A stretch of 64,000 nucleotides of DNA from Gramella sp. KN1008 (GCF_004332155.1 NZ_SJDV01000005.1:16237-80236); one strand, 5' to 3'; positions 37,401 through 44,643 are shown, counted from the first letter of the stretch. Numbers and translations are program-made. The notes: generated by a model from the sequence alone, not told the origin.

Positions 37401-37997
37401 GATGTTAATCTATTCGTAACGGATGAATCTGGAAATGTTGGTGTAAATAATCTGCCTGCCATTGTGAGGGTGGTGGATGAGATTGCCCCTGAAGCCTCCA
37501 GCCTTAGGTCCATCACTTTAGATCTGAATGGAGGTGCTTCCGTTCAGTTGGATCCAAGCGTTATTAATGATGGTTCCACCGATAATTGCGGAAACCTTGA
37601 GTTTGCAGTAGATCAGGCCAGTTTTAGTTTCCCTGGGAATTATACAGTTGAGTTTACTGTTTCAGATGCTTCCGGGAATTTTTCCTCTACTATGGTAGAT
37701 GTTGAGGTGGTGGATACCAGTAAAGATCTTACTGCATTAAAGTTTAAAAAGAATCTTGTCGCTACGGTATATCCTAATCCATTCGTAGATTATTTTAGAA
37801 TTGGATTTTCCAGGGACATTGATATGAATACGATAAAAGCAGAGGTATTCAGTTCGGGCGGTTCAAATACATCTTTAGAATTTGTGATTGAAGGGAATGA
37901 GCTTAAAAGCAATGGTACGTTACCAGTGGGTGAGTATTTTCTCATGCTCACCATTAATGGAGAAACACAGTCAACTATAATTTCTAGAGGTGAATAA
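31452..37997 (+). CDS. Giant leucine-rich-repeat surface protein with SusE/F-like domain
   Basis: This 2181-residue protein has a signal peptide (about 1-26, ending ANSQ) and six LRR modules starting near residues 34, 334, 818, 1021, 1367 and 1723. Each opens with a cap of the form IPDxNFEQALIDLGIDSDG, runs through 21-residue repeats (LTSLDLSANTNL-type) and closes with a R/ANGNN...NPxLxCI cap. Between modules 2 and 3, about 553-650 (VTWGIVGSATPNGWEGPDIPM to YEYTLTRL) resembles the starch-binding domain of SusE/SusF, followed by a beta-rich lipocalin-like domain (about 655-810, AGKWIIAPEPGALKVG). After module 6 come two cadherin/HYR-like domains (about 1930-2090) and a type A type IX sorting domain (from about 2095: TVYPNPFVDYFRIGF). 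It is probably an adhesin or glycan-binding surface protein. A terminator follows. Confidence 0.9.
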   Translation: MITPPVFKRKIFLLLLIIFSFQANSQSVSETVSIPDPNFEQALIDLGIDSDGTMNATVLLSDVQNIEVLEVQNRNISSLEGLSAFSNLKILRAWDNQLTSLDVSSNPNLVHLSVARNQITGLDLTNNTAVIELYAYENNLSSLLIPSNDQLKHLAVHNNQLTTLDLTGSSALVDINISENNLSEVSLGSHPDLVNLHAGGNSINALDVSNAPSLRLFLVWGNNLSEIDFTNNPLLAEIDLNVNNLSRLDLSNNHNLKFVLCNSNKLEYLNIANGNNALMASPDWGDLSLDAHNNPALRCIKVDSDMEGTTRSDWKANPGVLFLQDCTNLPTVYIPDANFEQALIEQGIDSDGIINQSILEVDAAVTTWLELYSPENGYGIQDLTGIEAFVNLTGINCSNNQISNLDFSANPKLQYIYANESEIQTINVVNNPNLINLHLFNNKISELDVRSNPQLKELIVQTNNITSLDLSANTNLTMAYCADNRLNSLNIANGNNLNFAPPEWGNLAFNADANPNLFCIQVDDTVLGNTPSDWQKDAHAVYNADCGTFVPEVTWGIVGSATPNGWEGPDIPMKYDKQSNTWSVSTELNNGEIKFRLNDDWSFNFGDGEWENRILDGILDRDGANIPVTAGQYNISINLDTYEYTLTRLNTNPSTIAGKWIIAPEPGALKVGPTPGSDGWWYLEKDEGEILRRACYMDDVYEFSEDGTFKNIQGNETILEPFQGVETQICGEPVSPHNGSIPANYQYDPENGTITLNGKGSFLGISSGVNGGSLPNVPIPESITYNVSFSENGNVMYVSLDIGNGFWTYKLVKDAVFMPDSNFEQALVDLGIDSDGIINRKILRSDAEAVSGMLNVSNKGISDLTGIEAFVNITELQAGDNALTSIDVSQNLKLEKIWVYSNSLIELDLSANVNMQRVSAPTNQLEYVNLNGLKNVHTVLLAQNNLKSLNLSGNPGLVRLALNANPIESLDVRNGNNSNVEYFYMPDTPNLTCINTDESISQVMIDSGKSFSNDCGDFVQIPDSNFEQALIDMGIDSDGVVNRSLLRSDAETTIQLDLRNPIYFEYGESNSNIINVTGKISDLSGIESFINLESLFLDRNQLGVLDLSNLNNLKEVFANENEISELILSQSEVLETISLNKNQLTSVDFSKTSNIKDLRVSYNNLSELNLTANSVLTSLSASGNNLSQLDISGFPDLTYLGIADNQLTELDLSVNSKLLTLTVNNNLLTELDISNNPDISQLSIDGLPLSTIDLSGLTNLQRFWASNTGLQKVDFTNNPNLIQLWMDNAQFESLDLSNNPNLFAVLLRNNRNLKHLDMRNGSNSKINFFWLHNTPQLSCINADANVSQAMLDSGKSFSENCGDFVYIPDPNFEQSLIDLGIDTDGVINTSILREDAEAVTELNLNNPKFDESNFANKEIVNAFGKIADLTGIETFVNLVSLEAAYGTLSEVDLSNNTRLEELFLNDNQLSGVDVSMLPNLKRFGIMRNPITSEINLAGNPALEELFVHYTGISSIDLSANPNLWNLFIQNNQLTSLDLSANRVLKRVSAQHNLLLELDITSLSLIERIDAQYNTSMTLITGANGNPTLTSLNLSGTGLSNFNGATYPNLEWLLLNDNSLSNFNGNNNLNLQNLFLNNNAITKLGLAGNTQLAQLQVMNNGMEELDLRNGNNFNLITMKATGNILTCISVDDPADATMPYGEWNLDLGVQISLNCKQAEEVVIIPDPAFERALIELGYDTNGGDEITGNILLSEAEAVNVLNVGGKNITDATGLEAFVNLNELDMSNNALAEINLQENTNLVSLNVSGNGLSELFISNGKIMTNLNAANNILSALNFADLTNLQTLNISGNNFQTLNFSDFRVITSLDVSNNQLVSLDLRNGNNSALSNMNASGNLLICIGVDDAASIPAGWSKDDSADYTATGDCEAPLVLTRDITVYLDRDGFTEITPADINNGSYDNVTEQRNLIFELDMAQFNCDNLGENDVNLFVTDESGNVGVNNLPAIVRVVDEIAPEASSLRSITLDLNGGASVQLDPSVINDGSTDNCGNLEFAVDQASFSFPGNYTVEFTVSDASGNFSSTMVDVEVVDTSKDLTALKFKKNLVATVYPNPFVDYFRIGFSRDIDMNTIKAEVFSSGGSNTSLEFVIEGNELKSNGTLPVGEYFLMLTINGETQSTIISRGE

Positions 37998-38017
37998 GTT
38001 CATAGGAGTGATAACTT

Positions 38018-38042
38018 AAGGGGCTCTAGTAGCCCCTTTTTT
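38018..38042 (+). terminator. Rho-independent terminator after the LRR gene
   Basis: AAGGGGCT (38018-38025) pairs with AGCCCCTT (38031-38038) around a five-base loop, with a run of T. Confidence 0.85.
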
Positions 38043-38225
38043 AGTTGAAAAATTTGGTTAAATGCTTATAATTACCAAAGGGACGACTTTGATTGAAATA
38101 ATTTGGGATAAGAATACAACAAAAAGGGTATTGTAATTACTCAAATAACCTCCTAGATTTACACAACCCTATTTATAGAGATTAATTGCCCCAAACAGAG
38201 CTTAATTAATTCACCTATTTAATTT

Positions 38226-38570
38226 ATGATGAGAATAAAATCAATTTTTCTCTATGCAATTCTATTTGCAGGAGTTTTAAACATTTTAGGCTGTTCAGCT
38301 GAATCTGAAGATGAACTCGGGGTATCTGAACTAACTGCTACTGCATGTCCTGATTTTCAAAATAGCTTCCAGGAGGTAATGAAAGAGTATATGACCTACT
38401 CTCAAAACCCAAGTGAGGAAAGCTGTGAAGACTATAAGACCGTCTTGATGAAATTTTACGAGGATTATAATAAATGTCCTACATGGAGTATGCATTACCA
38501 GAAGTTCGTTGATGACGCTAAGATCCTGGATTGTTCAGAAGAATCCAGGGGAATAGTATTACCTAAGTAA
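38226..38570 (+). CDS. Small Cys-rich lipoprotein, unknown function
   Basis: This 114-residue protein has a signal peptide with a good lipobox, NILGC (Cys23). The mature part of about 92 residues is acidic, largely helical, and has four further cysteines (in ATACPDF, ESCEDY, NKCPTW and LDCSEE), which could form two disulphides. I recognise no family. It sits between the LRR gene terminator and a region with an inverted repeat, so it is likely transcribed alone. Similar small lipoproteins near T9SS proteins exist in flavobacteria, but any link is speculation. Confidence 0.7.
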   Translation: MMRIKSIFLYAILFAGVLNILGCSAESEDELGVSELTATACPDFQNSFQEVMKEYMTYSQNPSEESCEDYKTVLMKFYEDYNKCPTWSMHYQKFVDDAKILDCSEESRGIVLPK

Positions 38571-38877
38571 ACCAGGCCTTTTTTATACGAAAAGGTTATA
38601 TAATAACTCCCAAAGGCTTTTTTTAGATATGTGTATGCATATTTAAAAATACTACTAAACTTTATAGCCAATTACCTTTGGGAGTATTTTTTATCCATTT
38701 TTCTTTCTTCCTTACTAATCTCTATGTTTTTTGATTTTCATCCTTGAATTTCGATAATAGACTTACTATAGGCTTTTATAAGATAATGGAGGTAAAGCTC
38801 ATAGAGATAAGACTAAATTCTTATCAATAAAAACTGCTGACAGAAATTGTCTTTTTAATATATTAGCAGACTGGAAA
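38571..38877. other. 307-base intergenic stretch with inverted repeats
   Basis: No protein gene is visible. It holds a perfect 11-bp inverted repeat (38606-38616 and 38675-38685), listed separately, and a 9-bp one, ATCTCTATG (38718-38726) with CATAGAGAT (38800-38808). The promoter of the tRNA must lie at its right end; TATATTAG at 38859-38866 is a one-mismatch -7 element. Confidence 0.5.
38606..38692 (+). repeat. 11-bp perfect inverted repeat with 58-base spacer, then T run
   Basis: ACTCCCAAAGG (38606-38616) and CCTTTGGGAGT (38675-38685) are exact reverse complements. The right arm is followed by ATTTTTT and the left arm by CTTTTTTT. It could fold as a long-loop terminator for the small lipoprotein gene, mark a small RNA, or be a remnant of a small mobile repeat. 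Confidence 0.7.
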
Positions 38878-38952
38878 GAGTGATTAGCTCAGTTGGTTCA
38901 GAGCACTACCTTGACAGGGTAGGGGTCACTGGTTCGAATCCAGTATCACTCA
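38878..38952 (+). tRNA. tRNA-Val (anticodon GAC)
   Basis: Acceptor GAGTGAT/ATCACTC, D-arm GCTC...GAGC, anticodon stem CTACC/GGTAG with loop TTGACAG (anticodon GAC), T-loop TTCGAAT, discriminator A. CCA is not encoded. A weak stem-loop (38968-38998) follows. Confidence 0.95.
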
Positions 38953-39053
38953 CGAGAACATTTTATAAAACCCTACAAGCATTGAGTTTGTGGGGTTTGT
39001 TAATTTAAATAGTTCTGTTTTTTTTCTTTATGACTATAGTAGGGATTAAGAGG

Positions 39054-39236
39054 TTACAACTGAGCAAGAGCGAATGCTGCAAGGGACAGCGAAGCAAGGA
39101 TAATGCTTACGATAAGTATCTTTTGTTCCGTTCTGTTTCTAATTGTTTTCAAATCTTTTTTACTTTCAGTATACAAGAGTACTGCTAATTTCATCATCTG
39201 CTTAACGTTTATGGTTCTATTCTTAACGAATTGCAT
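39054..39236 (-). CDS. Possible small membrane protein
   Basis: A 60-residue frame with a charged, helical N-terminal part (KKDLKTIRNRTEQK) and one C-terminal membrane segment (ILIVSIILASLSLAAFALA). The layout is that of a tail-anchored single-span small protein. There are internal Met codons at residues 14 and 15 that could serve as starts. No family is recognised and no full promoter match was found. It is divergent from the CapA-type gene and would overlap it only if that gene started at 39231. Real or chance cannot be decided from one sequence. Confidence 0.35.
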   Translation of the reverse strand: MQFVKNRTINVKQMMKLAVLLYTESKKDLKTIRNRTEQKILIVSIILASLSLAAFALAQL

Positions 39237-39317
39237 ATTTTACCAGTGATTTATCGTGCTGTATTTCAGCAGAATATAAAGATTTTATTTAATTTATATA
39301 AGGCAAAAGAGAAGGTT

Positions 39318-40514
39318 GTGAGGGCAATTTTAGCAGGTCTTATTTTTCTATATTTCTGCTGTGGGAATTCCACCTCTCAAAATACAAATATGACCATGAG
39401 TCAGCGGGATAACAGGCTTATTCTTTTCCTGGCAGGAGATGTGATGACCGGTCGCGGAATAGACCAGGCTTTGCCATATTCCGTTCCACCCATTCTGTAT
39501 GAATCCTATGTAAAAGATGCCCGGGATTATATACATATTGCTGAAAGCGAGAATGGGAACATAAAAATTCCGGTTTCTTATGTTTATCCGTGGGGAGATG
39601 CCATGGAAGTTTGGAAAGAAGAAAAGCCCGACCTTAAATTTATCAATCTCGAAACCAGCATTACCACTCATTACGAGGCCTGGCCTCGGAAAGGGATCCA
39701 TTACCGGATGCATCCTGCAAATATCGAATTACTCAAATCTGCAGGAATAGATCACTGCAGCCTTGCAAATAACCATATGCTGGACTGGAGCAGACCGGGG
39801 CTTGAAGAAACTATGAAAACTATTGGAAAGGCCGGGATCAGATTTTCCGGAGCCGGACTGGATAAAATAAACGCTGTTAAGCCGTCGATTTTTTATAAGA
39901 ATGGGATTAGGATCCTGGTATTTTCTTATGGAGCAGCTAATAGTGGAATTCCTTCGGCCTGGGCAGCCGATCAATCTCAGTCCGGGATAAATTATATCAG
40001 TGGTTTTGGGGATAATGAAGTTGAAGAAGTAAGGAAGAATATTCTATCCTATAAAAAGACAGAAGATCTGGTGATCTTTTCCATTCATTGGGGTGGAAAT
40101 TGGGGATATAAAATTCCAAGAGAGCATATGGATTTTGCCCATCATCTGATTGATGAGGCAGGAGTAGATCTTATCTTTGGTCATTCTTCACATCATCCTT
40201 TAGGAATGGAAGTTTATAAAGGAAAGCTTATAATTTATGGAGCAGGGGATTTTATTAACGATTATGAGGGTATCAGGGGGCATGAGGAGTATAGACCTGA
40301 ATTAAGCCTGATGTATTTTCCGGAGATTGCCCCTCAAAATGGGGAACTTATTAAATTGAAAATTATTCCTATGGAGATAAGAAAGTTCCGTCTGAATCAT
40401 GCAAAACAGGAACAGATCCGGTGGGTTCGGGAGGTCCTTACAAGGGAAGGAGAGCAATTTGGAAATAAAGTGGAGCATGGAGATGTAGAGAACCTGTTTC
40501 TAAAATGGAAATAA
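39318..40514 (+). CDS. CapA-family (poly-gamma-glutamate synthesis-type) protein
   Basis: This protein has the CapA metallophosphatase-like pattern: LFLAGDVMTGRGID, KFINLETSIT, CSLANNHMLDWS, FSIHWGGNWGY, IFGHSSHHPLG and IIYGAGDFINDYEG, in that order. CapA is needed for export or retention of poly-gamma-glutamate in bacilli, but most homologues elsewhere have no proven role and might be phosphoesterases. The start is uncertain: the frame opens at 39231, but a GTG at 39318 with AGAGAAGG just upstream gives a basic residue, a hydrophobic stretch and FCCGNS, like a signal peptide, and avoids overlap with the divergent small frame. From 39318 the protein has 398 residues. No capsule genes are nearby. 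Confidence 0.82.
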   Translation: MRAILAGLIFLYFCCGNSTSQNTNMTMSQRDNRLILFLAGDVMTGRGIDQALPYSVPPILYESYVKDARDYIHIAESENGNIKIPVSYVYPWGDAMEVWKEEKPDLKFINLETSITTHYEAWPRKGIHYRMHPANIELLKSAGIDHCSLANNHMLDWSRPGLEETMKTIGKAGIRFSGAGLDKINAVKPSIFYKNGIRILVFSYGAANSGIPSAWAADQSQSGINYISGFGDNEVEEVRKNILSYKKTEDLVIFSIHWGGNWGYKIPREHMDFAHHLIDEAGVDLIFGHSSHHPLGMEVYKGKLIIYGAGDFINDYEGIRGHEEYRPELSLMYFPEIAPQNGELIKLKIIPMEIRKFRLNHAKQEQIRWVREVLTREGEQFGNKVEHGDVENLFLKWK

Positions 40515-40526
40515 GAACCCTGAGCG

Positions 40527-40556
40527 GGAATTTTGGTTACAGTAACCCCAAATTCC
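40527..40556 (+). other. Stem-loop after the CapA-type gene
   Basis: GGAATTT pairs with AAATTCC and, inside it, GGTTA with TAACC, separated by a small mismatch bulge. No T run follows, so it is not a standard terminator. Confidence 0.45.
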
Positions 40557-40642
40557 GGGAGGCTTTCAGAATTACAGCAAAGCATAATAAGTTTTTTGGT
40601 ATTTTCGCTATCTGGAGCTCACTCTGACAGAGCTTATAGCAA

Positions 40643-41146
40643 ATGAATAAAAAGTCCTTTCTAAACCTGATCTTTCTGATCCTGGTGACCACCGCTTTCT
40701 CACAAGCTCCGGTAGAGAAACCTCACGATTGTTTTAATGAACTTAAATTTGAGTCGGGATTCATTGCTATCACCACTCATTATAATAGTGAACTTGCGAA
40801 ATGGTATGAAGAAAGTTTTGGAATGAATTCCATAAAGGAATTTACATCAAAGGACGGCAGATCTTTCGGGATCATTCTGCGCAGGGATCAGTTCGTAGTT
40901 GAAATAATTCACGCCAAAGAACTAAAGGAAAACCAGGGGCCTTCTTCTGAAGTTAGAAGCGGTCTTTTGAAATTTGGAGTGTATGTTAATGCTGATCTTT
41001 TTTCCTTAAAAGACTGTTTGCTGAAAGAAGGAGTGAAGGCGGGGAGAATTTTCAGAGATGAAGAGCTGGGAGAAGAACTTTTACTTGTAAGGGATCCAGA
41101 GGGGAATATGATCGAGATAATCAGCCGACTAATGCCGGCTGAATAA
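40643..41146 (+). CDS. Secreted VOC (glyoxalase/bleomycin-resistance fold) protein
   Basis: This 167-residue protein has a signal peptide (about 1-20, ending AFSQ). The rest follows one VOC domain: FESGFIAITTHYNSELAKWY, where the first metal ligand would be, GMNSIKEF, FGIILRRDQFVVEII, and the closing RDPEGNMIEII with the family's terminal Glu. VOC proteins include lyases, dioxygenases and resistance proteins, so the reaction cannot be named. Export is uncommon for the family. It is convergent with murF, with only 17 bases between stops. Confidence 0.82.
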   Translation: MNKKSFLNLIFLILVTTAFSQAPVEKPHDCFNELKFESGFIAITTHYNSELAKWYEESFGMNSIKEFTSKDGRSFGIILRRDQFVVEIIHAKELKENQGPSSEVRSGLLKFGVYVNADLFSLKDCLLKEGVKAGRIFRDEELGEELLLVRDPEGNMIEIISRLMPAE

Positions 41147-41163
41147 TAAAATCTTTATATTAA

Positions 41164-42462
41164 TTATTTTCCTTTTATAATTGATTCCAGAGCTCTTTCC
41201 AGGGCCATTCCTCGTGAACCTTTAATTAGAAAATAACAGTTCTCAAAATTGGTTTCTTCCAGATGTTGCTTGAGGCTGTCCATACTTTTAAATTTAAAGA
41301 TGAAGTCACTGCTGGTATTTGTTCTTTTGAAATTATCACCAAGGAGGTAAGTCTCAGAAAAATTACTGTTTTCCACAAAATTTGCTATCACCTGATGTTC
41401 CGTTTCTGCTGCGCTTCCTAATTCAAACATATCGCCCAGGATCGCTATCTTCTGCTTGCTGGTCTTAAGATCCTTAAAGTTTTGGAGGGCTGCATGCATA
41501 CTGGTAGGATTCGCATTGTAGGCATCCATAATAATAAGGTTGCTTCCGCTTTCAATTACCTGGGAACGGTTATTTTGTGGACTATATTCCTGAATCGCCT
41601 GTTGTATTTCCTCGAATTTTACCTTAAAATAAAGGCCTATACATAATGCAGCAGCAATATTAGTAGTATTGTAGTCTCCCGTAAGCTTGCTTTGGAATTC
41701 GGTTTTGTTGTATAGCACCTGGGCAGTGGGTAGACCCCTTTGATATTTCATTTTAACATCGGCCAGTCGGCTTTCTCCAAAAGTGAAGGTGTGCTTGTAG
41801 TTATGATGTTTCTTCTGTATCTCATCATCCAGATTTAAAAAAATAAGCTTGTTCTTCTCCTGCAAATGCTTGTAGAGCTCTGTTTTTCCTTTAATCACGC
41901 CTTCCAGGCTGCCAAAACCTTCCAGATGGGCTTTTCCGAAATTGGTGATATAACCATAATCAGGATTTGCGATACTGCATAGAAATTCTATTTCAAGTTG
42001 ATGGTTGGCACCCATTTCCACAATGCCAAATTCGGTTTCCCCATCCATGGAAAGGAGGGTGAGAGGCACACCAATATGATTGTTAAGGTTGCCTTTGGTT
42101 GCTATGGTTTTGAACTTTCTGGAAAGTACCGCCTGCAGCAATTCTTTGGTAGTGGTTTTACCGTTGCTTCCGGTGATACCAAGGATTGGTAACCCAAGGT
42201 AATTACGATGAAAAATGGCAAGTTTCTGCAAAGCTTCCAGCACATCCTTCACCACTATATAATCTTCCTTGTTTTCTGCGTATTTCTTATCATCTACCAC
42301 AGCGTATCGGGCTCCTTTTTGAAGAGCTTCCGCGGCAAATTTATTGCCATTGAAGTTATCTCCTTTAAGGGCAAAGAACATACTGTCTTTTTTGATCTTT
42401 CTTGTGTCTGTGTCCGCGCCGGAACAAAGAAGAAAGCGCTGATGGAGTCGGGCTGAATTCAT
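41164..42462 (-). CDS. murF: UDP-MurNAc-tripeptide--D-Ala-D-Ala ligase
   Basis: MurF adds D-Ala-D-Ala to the UDP-MurNAc-tripeptide, the last cytoplasmic step of peptidoglycan precursor synthesis. The ATP-binding loop GITGSNGKTT is at residues 95-104. Other Mur-ligase elements are EMGANHQLEIEFL, TNFGKAHLEGFG, GDYNTTNIAAAL, and the MurF-typical IMDAYNANPTSM followed by ILGDMFELG. Length (432) is normal. It lies downstream of gldJ on the same strand, but a terminator separates them, so it may be mainly transcribed on its own. Confidence 0.95.
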   Translation of the reverse strand: MNSARLHQRFLLCSGADTDTRKIKKDSMFFALKGDNFNGNKFAAEALQKGARYAVVDDKKYAENKEDYIVVKDVLEALQKLAIFHRNYLGLPILGITGSNGKTTTKELLQAVLSRKFKTIATKGNLNNHIGVPLTLLSMDGETEFGIVEMGANHQLEIEFLCSIANPDYGYITNFGKAHLEGFGSLEGVIKGKTELYKHLQEKNKLIFLNLDDEIQKKHHNYKHTFTFGESRLADVKMKYQRGLPTAQVLYNKTEFQSKLTGDYNTTNIAAALCIGLYFKVKFEEIQQAIQEYSPQNNRSQVIESGSNLIIMDAYNANPTSMHAALQNFKDLKTSKQKIAILGDMFELGSAAETEHQVIANFVENSNFSETYLLGDNFKRTNTSSDFIFKFKSMDSLKQHLEETNFENCYFLIKGSRGMALERALESIIKGK

Positions 42463-42475
42463 AAATTAAAACTAT

Positions 42476-42508
42476 AAAAAAAGCCCTAAACAAGTTAGGG
42501 CTTTAAGT
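42476..42508 (-). terminator. Rho-independent terminator after gldJ
   Basis: AAAGCCCTAA (42480-42489) pairs with TTAGGGCTTT (42495-42504). On the minus strand, the coding direction of gldJ, the stem ends in a run of T residues. Confidence 0.8.
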
Positions 42509-42528
42509 TTATTTTATAATGCTTCCTG

Positions 42529-44223
42529 CTAATTGTTGCTTCGAGCAGTCTTATTTTTATCAAGAGATTTTGAACCTACTCTGGACATCGCATTTCTAAA
42601 GCCGATATAATCGGTAGCCATATCCTGAGGGAAGTAACGTCGCTGAGCCGGATCTAACCAGTAAGCTCTGTCTCTCCAGCTACCCCCTTTATAAACTCTT
42701 ACCTCATTACTTATAAGGGTGGTCCTTTTTTCCTTGTCATAACCTCTTTCTTCCAGTGTAGAGGTTGCACTGCTGTCACTATAAGTGAAATTATCATAAG
42801 TGGGGGAATTGTACATACGTTTTCCAGGATCGTCAACCTCCTGGAAAGGCTGGTAATACCTGCTTGAGCTCTTATCTCCGTCACGGTAGTCTCTTTGATC
42901 GCTTTCGGTGAAATTCGTTCTCATATAAGTGTCCTCATCTGTCACCGGTACCTGAGCTATTTCACCTGGAAGATTCCTTGCTACAAGTTTACCATTACTT
43001 AAGGTGTCGTATACAATATCTTCTGTTCCAACCACCTTCACTGTTCCGTCTTCTGTGATAGCATGTTTGGTGTAAACGTTACCACGGTAATAGTTGAAGT
43101 CGTTAAACTCGTCATCTACTATTGGTCGGTATACATCCGCTACCCATTCTGCAACATTTCCGGCCATATCGTAAAGTCCAAAATCATTAGGCTCATAAGA
43201 TTTTACTTCGGCAGTAATATCTGCACCATCATCACTCCATCCGGCGATACCACCATAATCACCATCTCCCTGTTTGAAGTTGGCTAGCTGATCGCCCATT
43301 CTCTTAACGTCTCCATTTCGGGTATACTGACCATCCCATGGATATTTCTTTCTACCTCTGTAGGTGTTATAATTTCTAATTCCGGTAAGTCCAAGCGCCG
43401 CATATTCCCATTCAGCTTCGGTTGGAAGCCTGTATTCAGGATAGATTAGCCCGCTTTCACGTCCCGGGTATACATTTTTTATAGTTTCGCCGGCTTCATT
43501 GGTTTCATTCAAGCGGTCCTGAGCTTCATCTCCTCCCTGACTAATCTCGGTATTTCCACCATAGGCCTTGCTCGGGGTATGAATATAAGTTTCAGTATTA
43601 AAGGTAGAAGATGCATCAACATCTGTAAGGTGAGCGCCTTCCTTGATAAAGCCTTCGTCCTCCAGTCTGTATTCGTTAACACGATCTGTTCTCCATTTAC
43701 TGAATTCCACTGCCTGGATCCAGCTAACACCTACAACCGGATATTCAGCGTAAGCAGGGTGGCGAAGATAGTTAGTGACCATGGTTTCGTTATAACCCAG
43801 TCTGTTTCTCCATACCAGAGTATCTGGCAGGGCTCCGTTATAAATATTCCTGTAATTCTCTTCACTTGGAGGGAAAACCCTTCTTAACCAGTCAAGATAT
43901 TCGAGATACATCTTGTTGGTTACCTCAGTCTCGTCCATATAAAAGGACTGCACATGCTGCTGGGTTGGTGTATTGTTCCAGTCGTGCATAGGATCATCCT
44001 GCACGCGTCCCATGGTGTAAGTTCCTCCTTCTACAAATACCAGTCCCGGAGCAGCTTCCTGTTCTTTATAATCCGTATTATACTGAAAACCTCCTTCATC
44101 CGAATTGATATCCCATCCGGTTGCACGGGAAGTATTTTTGTAATTGTTGGATTTATTACAGCTTAGTAAGCTAACGCCACAAACAACAGCAATAACGGCT
44201 TTTAAAGCTACATTCAATTTCAT
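42529..44223 (-). CDS. gldJ: Gliding motility / type IX secretion lipoprotein GldJ
   Basis: GldJ is an outer-membrane-associated lipoprotein required for gliding and for a stable type IX secretion machine in Flavobacterium. The start at 44223 gives a lipoprotein signal (LLSC, Cys22); the frame extends 13 residues further, but these lack signal character. The body is a formylglycine-generating-enzyme/sulfatase-modifying-type domain: FVEGGTYTMGR, FYMDETEVTNKMYLEYL, PVVGVSWIQAVEFSKWR, YRLPTEAEWEYAALG, YDMAGNVAEWVADVY, VYKGGSWRDRAYWLDP and a final GFRNAMSRV. Length (564) and the large insertions are as in known GldJ proteins. It is divergent from porV across a 420-base gap. Confidence 0.95.
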   Translation of the reverse strand: MKLNVALKAVIAVVCGVSLLSCNKSNNYKNTSRATGWDINSDEGGFQYNTDYKEQEAAPGLVFVEGGTYTMGRVQDDPMHDWNNTPTQQHVQSFYMDETEVTNKMYLEYLDWLRRVFPPSEENYRNIYNGALPDTLVWRNRLGYNETMVTNYLRHPAYAEYPVVGVSWIQAVEFSKWRTDRVNEYRLEDEGFIKEGAHLTDVDASSTFNTETYIHTPSKAYGGNTEISQGGDEAQDRLNETNEAGETIKNVYPGRESGLIYPEYRLPTEAEWEYAALGLTGIRNYNTYRGRKKYPWDGQYTRNGDVKRMGDQLANFKQGDGDYGGIAGWSDDGADITAEVKSYEPNDFGLYDMAGNVAEWVADVYRPIVDDEFNDFNYYRGNVYTKHAITEDGTVKVVGTEDIVYDTLSNGKLVARNLPGEIAQVPVTDEDTYMRTNFTESDQRDYRDGDKSSSRYYQPFQEVDDPGKRMYNSPTYDNFTYSDSSATSTLEERGYDKEKRTTLISNEVRVYKGGSWRDRAYWLDPAQRRYFPQDMATDYIGFRNAMSRVGSKSLDKNKTARSNN

Positions 44224-44643
44224 ATTATTTCCTTCTTTATGATAGAAATTTAGGCCTTGCAATATACTAATTAACGCTAAATGTACAAGATTATTTTGTT
44301 ATTTCTAAAACGCTAAACAATTGTATAACTGTCTGATATGCTACTACCTGAGATAAATTTATATCGGTTTAAGTATTAGGCTTTTAGACTTTTTCCAGAT
44401 ATACCGATTTACTAACGGCGGCAATTGGCTTAAATTGTACAACCAATAGAGGTTTTATCGAATATTTATGTCTTTTGTCTGTTGGCTGCAATAAATTCGC
44501 CTATTTTAAGTTATATTCATTAACCCCTGGCCTTCTTGTAATCTTAAATTTTTAAGTTAAATCCTTATAAGAAAGCATTTTCATTAATTGCTTCTTTCTT
44601 AACAGGAATATTACTATATATTTGTTTATCATTAACTGCTATA
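44224..44643. promoter_or_regulatory. 420-base divergent region between gldJ and porV
   Basis: Very AT-rich with no open frame of note. It must contain both the gldJ promoter and the porV promoter (listed separately). In Flavobacterium johnsoniae and Porphyromonas gingivalis porU lies directly before porV; here no trace of it is recognisable by eye. Confidence 0.6.
44588..44624 (+). promoter_or_regulatory. Probable porV promoter
   Basis: TTG (44588-44590) is followed after 26 bases by TATATTTG (44617-44624), a perfect -7 element but with a spacer slightly longer than usual. The ATG is at 44644, so the leader would be short. Confidence 0.5.

Noticed and set aside
38718..38808. Second inverted repeat (9 bp, 73-base loop)
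   Set aside because: Short arms and long loop in AT-rich DNA could be chance; recorded only in the intergenic entry.
42476..42508. Promoter region of murF
   Set aside because: The hairpin with A/T runs fits a gldJ terminator better; no TAnnTTTG box was found before murF.
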